In this document: positions 19,883 to 26,416 of the stretch, piece after piece
Position numbering within the stretch: the stretch's first letter is position 1
Layout of the letters: the number at the start of each line of letters is the position of its first letter
IMG/VR virus record: IMGVR_UViG_3300009027_000011
Coordinates: 1-36,728 of that record
Direction: 5' to 3' (one strand)
Length of the DNA stretch: 36,728 nucleotides
Source of the DNA: a virus
Program-made: the position numbers and the translations under genes
The notes under the pieces: model-generated
Databases searched by the model: none
Seen by the model: the letters and a program-made list of their open reading frames with translations, nothing else
Told to the model about the DNA's origin: nothing

Positions 19883-20665
19883 TTATTTCTCTAACCATTG
19901 TTTTATCGCTTTTGCTTTGATTTCTGATTCTGATGGCTCATGTTTTGGTGTTGTGAGTGTCGGTGTTATCGGGTTACTCCCCATAGGAACAGCAGACCCT
20001 TCAATCGCCTTCGCCTCATATACTGCCCAAAAATAGCCTTGCTTTTCGACTTCTTCTTTGTTTGCAATTTTGTCAATATGTTTGTCATATTCCATTTTGA
20101 ACGCCTCATCATCCTCATCTTCGCTGTTCATCGCAAACTTAATTTTTACATAATACATCCCGACGGAGTGGTTATCAACATTTCCTTCTTTGTATTCTTT
20201 AAACATTGTTGCGTTCCGGCTTTCCTTTACATTGGAGTCAAACACCAACGCTTCAGTTTTACCGTCAACATCATAACCCAACTCCCTCCATTCGTATGAT
20301 TTTGCGAATGCTGTCAAGTCATCTTTGTCGGCAATTATTTTATCAAATGCCATTTGATGCTCCTGTAAATGTTTTATGCGTTTGTTTTCTTTTAGTGTTT
20401 TCGTCCATAATCCGTCTATATGTACGTCCTTATGTGAATCCATAAGGTAGGTCGTGTTGATGACTGCACGAACTTTCACGGCATCCACGTTACCCACAAC
20501 TTCAGATTTCGCTACACTCATATCTTTTAGCTGACTTACACCGGCACAAAAAGCATCGGCTTTTTTAAATTCAGCTCGTTTTTGGTAAATGAGCTCATCG
20601 TGATTTTCTCTCAACCATGCGAACTCCTCTTGTTTTGTTTCAAACTTGGGTACATCGGGTTTCAT
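19883..20665 (-). CDS. Prohead protease, HK97 family (peptidase U35/S78 type)
   Basis: A 260-aa protein that matures the capsid by cutting scaffold segments. The core starts near 'VKVRAVINTTYLMDSHKDVH' and continues through 'IDGLWTKTLKENKRIKHLQE'. The probable catalytic His is about residue 103 in 'LQEHQM' and the probable Ser about residue 167 in 'NHSVGMYYVKI', the place of the usual 'SiGf' motif. The C-terminus has 'AIEGSAVPMGSNPITPT', common after the protease core, then a charged tail. It sits between portal and capsid as expected. Confidence 0.88.
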   Translation of the reverse strand: MKPDVPKFETKQEEFAWLRENHDELIYQKRAEFKKADAFCAGVSQLKDMSVAKSEVVGNVDAVKVRAVINTTYLMDSHKDVHIDGLWTKTLKENKRIKHLQEHQMAFDKIIADKDDLTAFAKSYEWRELGYDVDGKTEALVFDSNVKESRNATMFKEYKEGNVDNHSVGMYYVKIKFAMNSEDEDDEAFKMEYDKHIDKIANKEEVEKQGYFWAVYEAKAIEGSAVPMGSNPITPTLTTPKHEPSESEIKAKAIKQWLEK

Positions 20666-20680
20666 GACTTATTTTTTTAT

Positions 20681-20695
20681 AAGGACTTTGTCCTT
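20681..20695 (-). other. Short perfect hairpin ahead of the prohead protease
   Basis: AAGGAC and GTCCTT are separated by three bases, 15 bases upstream of the protease start. No T-run follows on either strand, so it is not a classical terminator. It may affect mRNA stability or translation initiation between portal and protease. Confidence 0.35.
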
Positions 20696-20702
20696 GATTA
20701 AT

Positions 20703-22010
20703 TTATTCTTCTTGTTCCTCATCTCCGTTATTTTCTTGCGAGGAGGAAGATTGGTTTTGGTTCTCTTGTCCATTTTGCATCATATTAATTACTTCTGCTA
20801 ATTTAGTGTTTTTATCGAAACCACATAATTCCAATGCCAACTCGTCCGGAAGTCCTGCGTTTCTTAATGATGATAACGCTTGAGCTCTTTTTGCAATTCC
20901 ATCGTATCTTTCAAGTAAAATAAATTGCATGATAGGTAAATTCTCAAATGTACCTTTTAACTCAAGGTTTGGGTCGTCTAAAAATGCCTTTTGTAATACT
21001 GCACAAAATGAATCGACTGAAGATTGCATCTCATTCTGTACATAGGAAACCATTGATTCTTTGAAGTTGTTGTATGTGGTTTTCTTTGCTTCTAACGAAA
21101 GTATGTCTTTGGGAATGTGTAGAGCAGTATAAATTAAGTTACCGTCTACTTTAACAGATTCATCTAATCCTAAATCTCGCAGTGCTATATGTAAGGACTG
21201 CCATGTCAATTTTGCTTTCGTTATAATACCACGTTTTCTCGTTTTACTTAAACCGTAATTGTTGTGAAACAACTCCTCAACATCATGTTTCTCCGGGTCT
21301 GTTAAAGGAAAGTCGGACTGAGAACCTCCGGTAATAAGCTCTTTACCATTCGTTTTTAGAATGATATTTTTAGCGATAAGGCTGTCTTGTGTGTTAATCA
21401 ATGTTTGCTTCAATCCATCAATCCGACTTTTGTTCTCGAACATGTTTTCCGTGTCCAGGCAATTAGGCAAGTCATAAAAAAACAGTAAGTCTCCTATTCT
21501 AATATTAAGATTCTCACCGTCTCTGTCGTAAACAACTCGCTTATTTCTTATTGTGTGATTTTTATTTCTTGCTGATAGTTTCGTTCTGAATTCGTCCGGG
21601 TATTCAATTAAATTCGGATCTAAAAGATAGAAAACATCCGGCTCGTTAAACCCAATAGTTCTTTTTGCATATACGACTGCTTGTCCCTGTGCTATTTGCG
21701 TAAACATAGCACTCTCGAGAAAATCGTTTTGTGTTTGAAAGTAGTTAGGGTTTCGTAGTAATTTTAATATCCAATGGTCGTATGTCCTCTCCTTTGTGTT
21801 CTTATTCTCTATGTAGAAGTCAGCTTGAGAGAATAGTTTTGCAACAAATAAAATTGCAGGTGTCAATATTGGGTGATTCTGTGCAACGTCGAGATTTGTC
21901 ATCCCTCCCATTTTCCCCCAATTCTTAAATCTATTAATCTGATAGAAAGTGTCTCCCTTTAAGTTGCGTTCAAAGAAAGGAAAACTTATCCGTGGAAACT
22001 TAAAAGCCAT
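20703..22010 (-). CDS. Portal protein
   Basis: A 435-aa protein forming the dodecameric ring at the capsid vertex through which DNA is packaged. The N-terminal region has 'MGGMTNLDVAQNHPILTPAI' and 'LFSQADFYIENKNTKERTYD' followed by 'HWILKLLRNPNYFQTQNDFL', the standard HK97-type portal opening ('LL..PN......F'). The helical stem region includes 'KKTTYNNFKESMVSYVQNEM'. A charged Gln/Glu-rich tail ends in 'SSSSQENNGDEEQEE'. The length matches the family. It lies after the terminase with a terminator in the 151-base gap. Confidence 0.9.
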   Translation of the reverse strand: MAFKFPRISFPFFERNLKGDTFYQINRFKNWGKMGGMTNLDVAQNHPILTPAILFVAKLFSQADFYIENKNTKERTYDHWILKLLRNPNYFQTQNDFLESAMFTQIAQGQAVVYAKRTIGFNEPDVFYLLDPNLIEYPDEFRTKLSARNKNHTIRNKRVVYDRDGENLNIRIGDLLFFYDLPNCLDTENMFENKSRIDGLKQTLINTQDSLIAKNIILKTNGKELITGGSQSDFPLTDPEKHDVEELFHNNYGLSKTRKRGIITKAKLTWQSLHIALRDLGLDESVKVDGNLIYTALHIPKDILSLEAKKTTYNNFKESMVSYVQNEMQSSVDSFCAVLQKAFLDDPNLELKGTFENLPIMQFILLERYDGIAKRAQALSSLRNAGLPDELALELCGFDKNTKLAEVINMMQNGQENQNQSSSSQENNGDEEQEE

Positions 22011-22069
22011 CTTCTCGGTATTTTCTACGAACTTACAAAAAAATTATCCAAAAATTTTAAGATTTAGAT

Positions 22070-22112
22070 AAAAAAATCCCCCATCAATGCAGTTGTAGTG
22101 CATCTCAAGGGG
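22070..22112 (-). terminator. Terminator between large terminase and portal
   Basis: On the minus strand CCCC ... ATGCA, a 7-base loop, TGCAT ... GGGGG is followed by seven T residues. This is a two-part stem in the only sizeable gap (22011-22161) of the packaging/head block. It separates terminase transcripts from head genes, implying a portal promoter further downstream or partial read-through. Confidence 0.7.
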
Positions 22113-22161
22113 AAAAAACCTCAGCAAAAAGGATTTCTTTTTTCGATAAAAAGGCAATATT

Positions 22162-23502
22162 TTATAGTTTTATCCCTAAATATCGGACTAAATAACTAAT
22201 AATGTATCTCAATGCATCCATTAAATGGTCATCCATCTTAATAGGAATATCTGTGCTTTTGTCAAATCTATCAATCGTCCAAGAGTAATTATCGTACTCA
22301 AATGTCAAATTAGCCGAAGGTACATAATAAATCGTAAATCCTTGCACCAACGAAATACCAACTTCAACACTTCCTCCTCCTTTTATTGCTCCGAGAGCCA
22401 TATAATTCTCCTCTAAAAGAAGATTGATGTAATGCTGTTTAGCCGAATCGCAGACGACTATGGAACTACCTTTTTTTATCTGTGGAACTTGAAGTTTTAT
22501 TACAGTTGGTAACGAATCTTCTATTTCCTGCAGTGGTTTGTATAAACGTTCACAAATGTAAAACGCTCCATCGCCATCGTATTTTACCTCGATACAGGCT
22601 GTCGGATTACTTGCTCCAAAATCGAGTCCAAAATAAGAAATATAATCCAAGCTATCAAAATATTCCTGTTCAATTTCATGCCATCCACGGTAAATTTTAT
22701 TTGGTTTTTCACTACCAATCCCAAGACCGTAAACCAACCACATATATTTATCGGCTGTTCCCTTTTTAATATTTTCCTCATGTGGAGGAGGTTGATTCGA
22801 AACTGTTATCGGTTTGCCATTGTAAGTAAGGTTAAATCCTTCAACCTCATAGCTGCCCGGAAGCCATGGCTCGTAAGACAATAGCTGCTTAACAATATTA
22901 GGAGGACAATATGCGTTGTGTTTAAATGTCGAGTGAATAAACTTCGTATCCTTATCATGCCTGTACGTTTCCAACCAAAAGTTCTTACTCGGATTGTAAT
23001 CGCAGAAAATTCTATCTGATGTTCTTTGTGTAATTTGTAAGTAGACCTCTTTGCTGAATTCTGTCACCTCATTAAAGAATGAAATATCTTGAGTTGACCC
23101 TAAAACTTTACCAACGCTATCTGCTCCCTCAAATACGATTTTGCTTCCGGTTGGCTTATAAGTAAATGTTCCTGTCTGCTTGTTTTCTTTAATATTTCGG
23201 AAGACCTCATAATCAAACATGATAATTTGCTGAAAGTCCTCCATAACAGTAGACCGGCATACATTCTTGAAATTCCTCCAAACTGTAATCTTAATATTTT
23301 TACGGTTTATCATTTCCAACAGTAACAACTGCAGAATTGAATACGACTTCGAACTACGGGAACCTCCCATCGAAACGATTTGTCTATAACGGTATATTGG
23401 AGGAACAACTACATGAGGCGTCTTATCGATTAACTCCTGATTGGTTATTTCTTTGTAGGCGTCCCAAGTACGCTCAAATGTTACTGTCGAGCATATATCC
23501 AT
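22162..23502 (-). CDS. terL: Terminase large subunit
   Basis: A 446-aa packaging motor: ATPase plus nuclease acting at the portal. The Walker A-like loop is 'GGSRSSKSYS' at about residues 46-55. Walker B with the catalytic Glu is 'DISFFNEVTEF' at about 140-150. The RNase H-like nuclease domain begins with 'YFGLDFGASNPTACIEV' (Asp near 295). It continues with 'VVCDSAKQHYINLL' (Asp near 353) and ends with 'DDHLMDALRYIISY' (acidic pair near 425-430). Length and motif order match the PBSX/Terminase_3-like group. The start is directly after the TAA of the upstream 42-aa gene. Confidence 0.95.
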   Translation of the reverse strand: MDICSTVTFERTWDAYKEITNQELIDKTPHVVVPPIYRYRQIVSMGGSRSSKSYSILQLLLLEMINRKNIKITVWRNFKNVCRSTVMEDFQQIIMFDYEVFRNIKENKQTGTFTYKPTGSKIVFEGADSVGKVLGSTQDISFFNEVTEFSKEVYLQITQRTSDRIFCDYNPSKNFWLETYRHDKDTKFIHSTFKHNAYCPPNIVKQLLSYEPWLPGSYEVEGFNLTYNGKPITVSNQPPPHEENIKKGTADKYMWLVYGLGIGSEKPNKIYRGWHEIEQEYFDSLDYISYFGLDFGASNPTACIEVKYDGDGAFYICERLYKPLQEIEDSLPTVIKLQVPQIKKGSSIVVCDSAKQHYINLLLEENYMALGAIKGGGSVEVGISLVQGFTIYYVPSANLTFEYDNYSWTIDRFDKSTDIPIKMDDHLMDALRYIISYLVRYLGIKL

Positions 23503-23631
23503 TTAGAAAATCCATTTAAAAAATGAAAATATTATATCAATCACTTTCCATATAGCGAGTAACATCGTACCAACTATAATACATCCCCATTTGCTAACTA
23601 AAGGTATTTCGTTTACTTCTTTGTCTTCCAT
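23503..23631 (-). CDS. 42-aa single-pass membrane protein
   Basis: Starts at the ATG at 23629-23631 and its TAA abuts the terminase ATG. After a short polar N-terminus ('MEDKEVNEIPLVSKWG') comes one long hydrophobic helix ('CIIVGTMLLAIWKVIDIIF') ending 'SFFKWIF'. The start is one base after the CAP gene stop, so translation is probably coupled. A holin-like or other membrane accessory role is possible but unproven. No family was recognised. Confidence 0.7.
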   Translation of the reverse strand: MEDKEVNEIPLVSKWGCIIVGTMLLAIWKVIDIIFSFFKWIF

Positions 23632-23632
23632 A

Positions 23633-24094
23633 TTAATCTGAAAATAAAACAGTTATATATAATCTTGCGTTTGTACTCATCTCGGCAGAGATGCCAATTC
23701 GTTTAGCTTTATCACTTAACATAATTTCGTGATGCTTTTCACTTCTTATCCAGGCATTTACTACACCCTTTGCAGTTCCATATCTTCCGGCTATAATCTC
23801 ACCAAGCCAATCAATACTCGCTAATTGCTGTGCGAGTACGACTCTTTTAGGAAAATCCTTGTGGCTAATTTCATGCTTAAAAGCCATGTTTTGAGAATGT
23901 TGTAATGCAATCGAGGATAGTGTATCGTTTCTTTGTAGCTTTCCTTTTAATCCTTTTTCCTCTCGATGAATGCTGATTAAATCAACTACTGCCATTTCAA
24001 ATCCTGTATAAGTTGCCTTATATTCTGTCAGCATTGGAATTGGAGAACTTGCTTTTCCTTCTTGTATTTTACTTTTACATTTTAAGATACCCAT
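23633..24094 (-). CDS. CAP-domain (SCP/PR-1/YkwD-like) protein
   Basis: A 153-aa protein. Core CAP signatures are visible: 'LSSIALQHSQNMAFKHEISH' (His ~81), 'WLGEIIAGRYGTAKGVVNAW' (in place of the usual GEN-I), and 'IRSEKHHEIMLSDKAKRIGI' (His ~130) with a final 'ARLYITVLFSD' strand. The domain nearly fills the protein. There is no signal peptide or lipobox, so it is predicted to be cytoplasmic or virion-borne unless a partner exports it. It lies between two tiny membrane-protein genes, overlapping one by 13 bases and one base from the other, just upstream of terL. Bacterial CAP proteins have diverse and often unknown functions. No function is proposed here. Confidence 0.8.
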   Translation of the reverse strand: MGILKCKSKIQEGKASSPIPMLTEYKATYTGFEMAVVDLISIHREEKGLKGKLQRNDTLSSIALQHSQNMAFKHEISHKDFPKRVVLAQQLASIDWLGEIIAGRYGTAKGVVNAWIRSEKHHEIMLSDKAKRIGISAEMSTNARLYITVLFSD

Positions 24095-24198
24095 ATCAAT
24101 ATTTTTTTAGCGATCCAATAAGCAGAAGTAATCACTCCAACAAAGAAAAATGTCATTATAATACCGACAATTATCCAATTTTTTGTGTGTCTTTTCAT
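24082..24198 (-). CDS. 38-aa single-pass membrane protein
   Basis: The ATG at 24196-24198 overlaps the TGA of the VRR-NUC gene (ATGA), and its end overlaps the CAP gene by 13 bases. A basic N-terminus ('MKRHTKNW') is followed by one hydrophobic helix ('IIVGIIMTFFFVGVITSAYW') and a short basic tail ('IAKKILIWVS'). The two overlaps strongly support a real gene. With the 42-aa gene it brackets the CAP gene. Function unknown; holin-like or anchoring roles are possible. Confidence 0.7.
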   Translation of the reverse strand: MKRHTKNWIIVGIIMTFFFVGVITSAYWIAKKILIWVS

Positions 24199-24566
24199 GT
24201 TATTAACAATCTAATTAATTCTTTAAAATCCTGTAAACTCCTCACTATAAAATAGTGGAAACCATGTGCCTCAACCTTTTCCTGCCACAATCTTTGATTT
24301 GTGCTCTGTTTCGACCTCTTGTGTTCGGTTTTCATTTCAATAAGAAATGCCCGATTGTTGTAAAGAAGTATTAAATCGCAAACTCCGGATACAACTCCGG
24401 TTAAATTTAATTTTTTACCCTCTTTGCCTGACCTCGTGCCTCCATTTGGTACTGAAAATAATAATCCTCTCAAAGAAGGATACTCATTCCAAAACCAAAA
24501 CACGCATTTTTGCTGAAGTGCATCTTCCGACTGCCCTTTTACATCTTTGTGAATGTCTTTAGTCAT
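24195..24566 (-). CDS. VRR-NUC domain nuclease
   Basis: A 123-aa protein that is almost wholly one VRR-NUC (PD-(D/E)XK superfamily) domain. The N-terminal Glu is in 'SEDALQQKCVFWFWNEYP', and 'SVPNGGTRSGKEGKKLNLTG' matches the typical 'pNGG.R......L...G' region. The catalytic part is 'GVCDLILLYNNRAFLIEMKT' (D...EMK), followed by 'STNQRLWQEKVEAHGF'. Phage VRR-NUC proteins are thought to cut branched DNA. Lying among packaging genes, it may resolve replication junctions before packaging, which is an inference. The start overlaps the end of the 77-aa gene by 8 bases. Confidence 0.9.
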   Translation of the reverse strand: MTKDIHKDVKGQSEDALQQKCVFWFWNEYPSLRGLLFSVPNGGTRSGKEGKKLNLTGVVSGVCDLILLYNNRAFLIEMKTEHKRSKQSTNQRLWQEKVEAHGFHYFIVRSLQDFKELIRLLIT

Positions 24567-24792
24567 CTATTTCTTCAAATTTTATACTCATTACACGGTG
24601 TACACCTTTTAATCCGTCTTTATTGTAATATTCAATAAGTAGATTTCTCGCATCAATACGAGTCATATCGCAGTACTTAACTAATTTATCTGTAAATTCA
24701 GCAATATATTTCCTTAACTTCTTCTTCTTAAACCTCTTGCCAAATCTCACCCATCCATTTTTTTGCCTTTGGTAGTCGTACTCTTTATCCAT
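24559..24792 (-). CDS. 77-aa basic hypothetical protein
   Basis: Begins 'MDKEYDYQRQKNGWVRFGKR' and has a run 'FKKKKLRKYIAEFTDKLVKY', then 'CDMTRIDARNLLIEYYNKDG' and an acidic end. The TAATG overlap with the upstream gene at 24792 and the 8-base overlap with the nuclease gene show it is a real operon member. It might be a helical DNA-binding protein, judged only from charge and predicted helices. Family not recognised. Confidence 0.65.
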   Translation of the reverse strand: MDKEYDYQRQKNGWVRFGKRFKKKKLRKYIAEFTDKLVKYCDMTRIDARNLLIEYYNKDGLKGVHRVMSIKFEEIDD

Positions 24793-25169
24793 TATCGTTT
24801 TATCAAAATATTAATAGTTGTATCCTTTTCTTTTTCTTGGTCTCCAAGTTGCCTAACGACCTTCGGTTTAAAGAACTCCAATGTTTTAAGGTAAACTCTA
24901 ACAAACTCCCTATCCGGAAGAGTGTGCAGCACATTATTAAACCTTTCTGCATGTTCGTTTTCAACTGCGTCCTTCAATTCATCAAAGGTTGTTCTCGTTT
25001 TTTTATCCGTTGGTAAATGGATATTTGCTTCAGTTATATTAGCATCCTTTGGTTTAACTGTTGTTGTCCTCCGGACTGTGATTTCGCTAATCTGAACAGC
25101 CTCATCAAAAATATCATCCTTGACTATTTCAGTTTCTCCTACTTTATCTTTTTTTCTGCTACTTTCCAT
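24792..25169 (-). CDS. Candidate small terminase-like protein
   Basis: A 125-aa protein with a charged, low-complexity N-terminal half ('VRRTTTVKPKDANITEANIH') and a compact C-terminal half: 'AERFNNVLHTLPDREFVRVY', then 'LKTLEFFKPKVVRQLGDQ' and 'DTTINILIKR'. The 'RF..VL..LPDREFVR.YLK.LE..KPK' pattern recalls proteins encoded just before large terminases in Bacteroidetes phages and prophages. Position in the packaging block also fits. No helix-turn-helix is obvious by eye, so this is a tentative call. It could instead be an unrelated packaging accessory. Confidence 0.45.
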   Translation of the reverse strand: MESSRKKDKVGETEIVKDDIFDEAVQISEITVRRTTTVKPKDANITEANIHLPTDKKTRTTFDELKDAVENEHAERFNNVLHTLPDREFVRVYLKTLEFFKPKVVRQLGDQEKEKDTTINILIKR

Positions 25170-25339
25170 AATACTATCGGTTCTCGAGTGAATTTGCCGT
25201 ATTTCCTTTTAAGACGAAGTCCTCCAATCTTTCTGTCATAAATAATGTCTCCATCCCTATAAGCTATTAGAGCAACCGGTGTCCCAAAACTGTAATCACA
25301 CGCTTTCAAGATTTCTTCTTTTTTTACTTGCTTTGACAT
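25139..25339 (-). CDS. 66-aa basic hypothetical protein
   Basis: The ATG at 25337-25339 (MSKQVKKEEILKACDYSFGT) is preferred over a TTG at 25345. The sequence continues 'PVALIAYRDGDIIYDRKIGG' and ends 'LWKVAEKKIK'. It overlaps the gene before it (by 44 bases) and after it (by 31 bases). These long overlaps lower certainty, but the codon pattern and compact beta-rich sequence favour a gene. Function unknown. Confidence 0.55.
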   Translation of the reverse strand: MSKQVKKEEILKACDYSFGTPVALIAYRDGDIIYDRKIGGLRLKRKYGKFTREPIVLWKVAEKKIK

Positions 25340-25460
25340 ATCCAATCATTAATTTTTCAACTGTTTCAGTCATATCGACACAATTATATTCTGTCTCCTT
25401 TTTGAAGGCAGCCTTAATTTCAGGGTCTAATCTAAATGTCGTATGTTTAATCTTTGCCAT
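25296..25460 (-). CDS. Ribbon-helix-helix (CopG/Arc-like) transcription regulator
   Basis: The ATG at 25458-25460 gives 54 aa: 'MAKIKHTTFRLDPEIKAAFK' then 'KETEYNCVDMTETVEKLMIG' and a basic end. 'HTTFRLDPEI' is the beta strand and helix-1 start of an RHH fold, and 'VDMTETVEKLMIGYV' is helix 2. An upstream in-frame ATG at 25517 would place the promoter-like sequence inside the gene and is rejected. As the first gene of the leftward operon, next to a region full of phased GTAAC repeats, it is a likely local regulator. The operator assignment is inference. Confidence 0.8.
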   Translation of the reverse strand: MAKIKHTTFRLDPEIKAAFKKETEYNCVDMTETVEKLMIGYVKASKKRRNLESV

Positions 25461-25478
25461 TTCCAAAATTTGTATATA

Positions 25479-25510
25479 CGAATATAGTGAATATTTACTG
25501 CTCCCCCAAA
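25479..25510 (-). promoter_or_regulatory. Bacteroidetes-type promoter of the packaging operon
   Basis: On the minus strand TTTG (25507-25510), a 20-base spacer and TATATTCG (25479-25486; 7 of 8 to TAnnTTTG) match the Bacteroidetes -33/-7 arrangement. The -7 box ends 19 bases before the regulator ATG at 25460, giving a very short leader. Confidence 0.6.
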
Positions 25511-25673
25511 TTCCCAATAGATTTATTTTTTATCTCTTAGTTACACCCGAAACTCCCCTGCTTTGCTTGGAAATTCCCCTGCTACAACAAAAACTTCAAT
25601 TTTTTACGGCAGAATCACGAGTTTTTTATGGCATACCACATAGATATCTTTAAAAATTCTCCGAGAATAAAGA

Positions 25674-25743
25674 GGAGAGTCCAGCTAAAAACTTCAGATC
25701 CCGGGAAACTTGAAGTTAAGCCTGGACAGACCCGGTTTTCTCC
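25674..25743. repeat. Nested inverted-repeat (cruciform-like) element
   Basis: GTCCAG (25679-25684) pairs with CTGGAC (25722-25727). Inside it AACTTCA (25690-25696) pairs with TGAAGTT (25711-25717), around a loop that contains CCCGGG. Outside, GGAGA (25674-25678) could pair with TCTCC (25739-25743). The two inner stems are perfect. It could be a structured RNA, a protein-binding cruciform or an origin/packaging element. Confidence 0.6.
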
Positions 25744-25772
25744 AATGTGTGTTTTTGATATCTTATAGGTTG

Positions 25773-26069
25773 CGTAACAAAAAAAATATGTTACAAATTT
25801 GTTACGTCCTAAACTACTGAAAATCACCGAAGTAACAGAAGTAACAAAAAATCGCCTTGACTATAAGAAATTATAAAAAACAGCTAAAACCGTACTTTTA
25901 TTTTTTCAAGAGTTTTTATACTAAATTTTGTTACAAAATATAATATATAATAAAAAACTTCATTTAAAGTATTGACTATTAAAGACTTACCAACGTAACA
26001 AAAACGTAACAAATGCGTAACAAAAACGTAACAAAAATATGTAACCCCCTAAACTTCAGAGAAGTAACA
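25773..26069. repeat. GTAAC repeat array with 11-bp phasing
   Basis: CGTAAC occurs at 25994, 26005, 26016 and 26027, exactly 11 bp apart and each followed by A-rich sequence. Further GTAAC words occur at 25774, 25832, 25841, 26041 and 26064. The inverse GTTAC occurs at 25790, 25801 (again 11 bp apart) and 25930. One helical turn spacing places sites on one DNA face, as in cooperative operators or iterons. Confidence 0.75.
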
Positions 26070-26171
26070 AAATCATGTACCATTTATCCACTCTTTGTAT
26101 ATACCCGAAAAAAACGAATTGCACGTGCATATCGCCAACAACGGAGGGGTGGGGGGTGTGTTTTTTTTAGC

Positions 26172-26216
26172 GAATATGTTAAATTTTTAAATTATTTTCA
26201 TTGAATATGTTAAATT
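26172..26216 (+). repeat. 14-bp direct repeat pair
   Basis: GAATATGTTAAATT is present at 26172-26185 and 26203-26216, about three helical turns apart, downstream of the G-rich run and 40 bases before the candidate rightward promoter. It may be a paired protein-binding site. Confidence 0.45.
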
Positions 26217-26255
26217 ATGAGGAATGTGGCAAGGATTTCATGTGGGAATATTTTA

Positions 26256-26287
26256 CTTGTAAATTCTATGAAATAGTTGTAACTTTA
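26256..26287 (+). promoter_or_regulatory. Candidate rightward Bacteroidetes-type promoter
   Basis: CTTG (26256-26259), a 20-base spacer and TAACTTTA (26280-26287; 7 of 8 to TAnnTTTG) lie about 130 bases upstream of the 174-aa gene. The leader would include the inverted repeat CCGAATATTTCGG and a hairpin-like CACC...GGTG segment near 26362-26378. The -33 box is only 3 of 4. Confidence 0.4.
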
Positions 26288-26416
26288 TTATGTAATAAAA
26301 AGGTAAAAATAAACCAAGTAATACCCGAATATTTCGGAAGTACTTTGACATATTGAAGAACCACCTGAGCAGATGGTGTTGGAATCTGTAAAGTTTAATT
26401 TGCTAAAAATTTAAAA

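Larger units (their letters stand above)
25511..26416. promoter_or_regulatory. Non-coding control region between the leftward packaging operon and rightward genes
   Basis: These 906 bases hold no convincing gene. Features from left to right: a nested inverted repeat (25674-25743) flanked by two GATATC sites (25643, 25758); scattered and phased GTAAC words (25773-26069); the 10-bp palindrome TGCACGTGCA (26120-26129); a G-rich run followed by eight T (26143-26168); a 14-bp direct repeat GAATATGTTAAATT (26172 and 26203); an inverted repeat CCGAATATTTCGG (26325-26337); and a candidate rightward promoter (26256-26287). The density of repeats suggests a regulatory and possibly replication locus. 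Confidence 0.7.

Noticed and set aside
25461-25517. Upstream ATG extension of the RHH regulator
   Set aside because: It would include the promoter-like TTTG-N20-TATATTCG sequence and has no counterpart in RHH proteins. The start at 25460 fits the fold.
25615-25827. 70-aa minus-strand frame in the control region
   Set aside because: It runs through the nested inverted repeat and GTAAC words, has biased composition from these repeats and no neighbours in phase.
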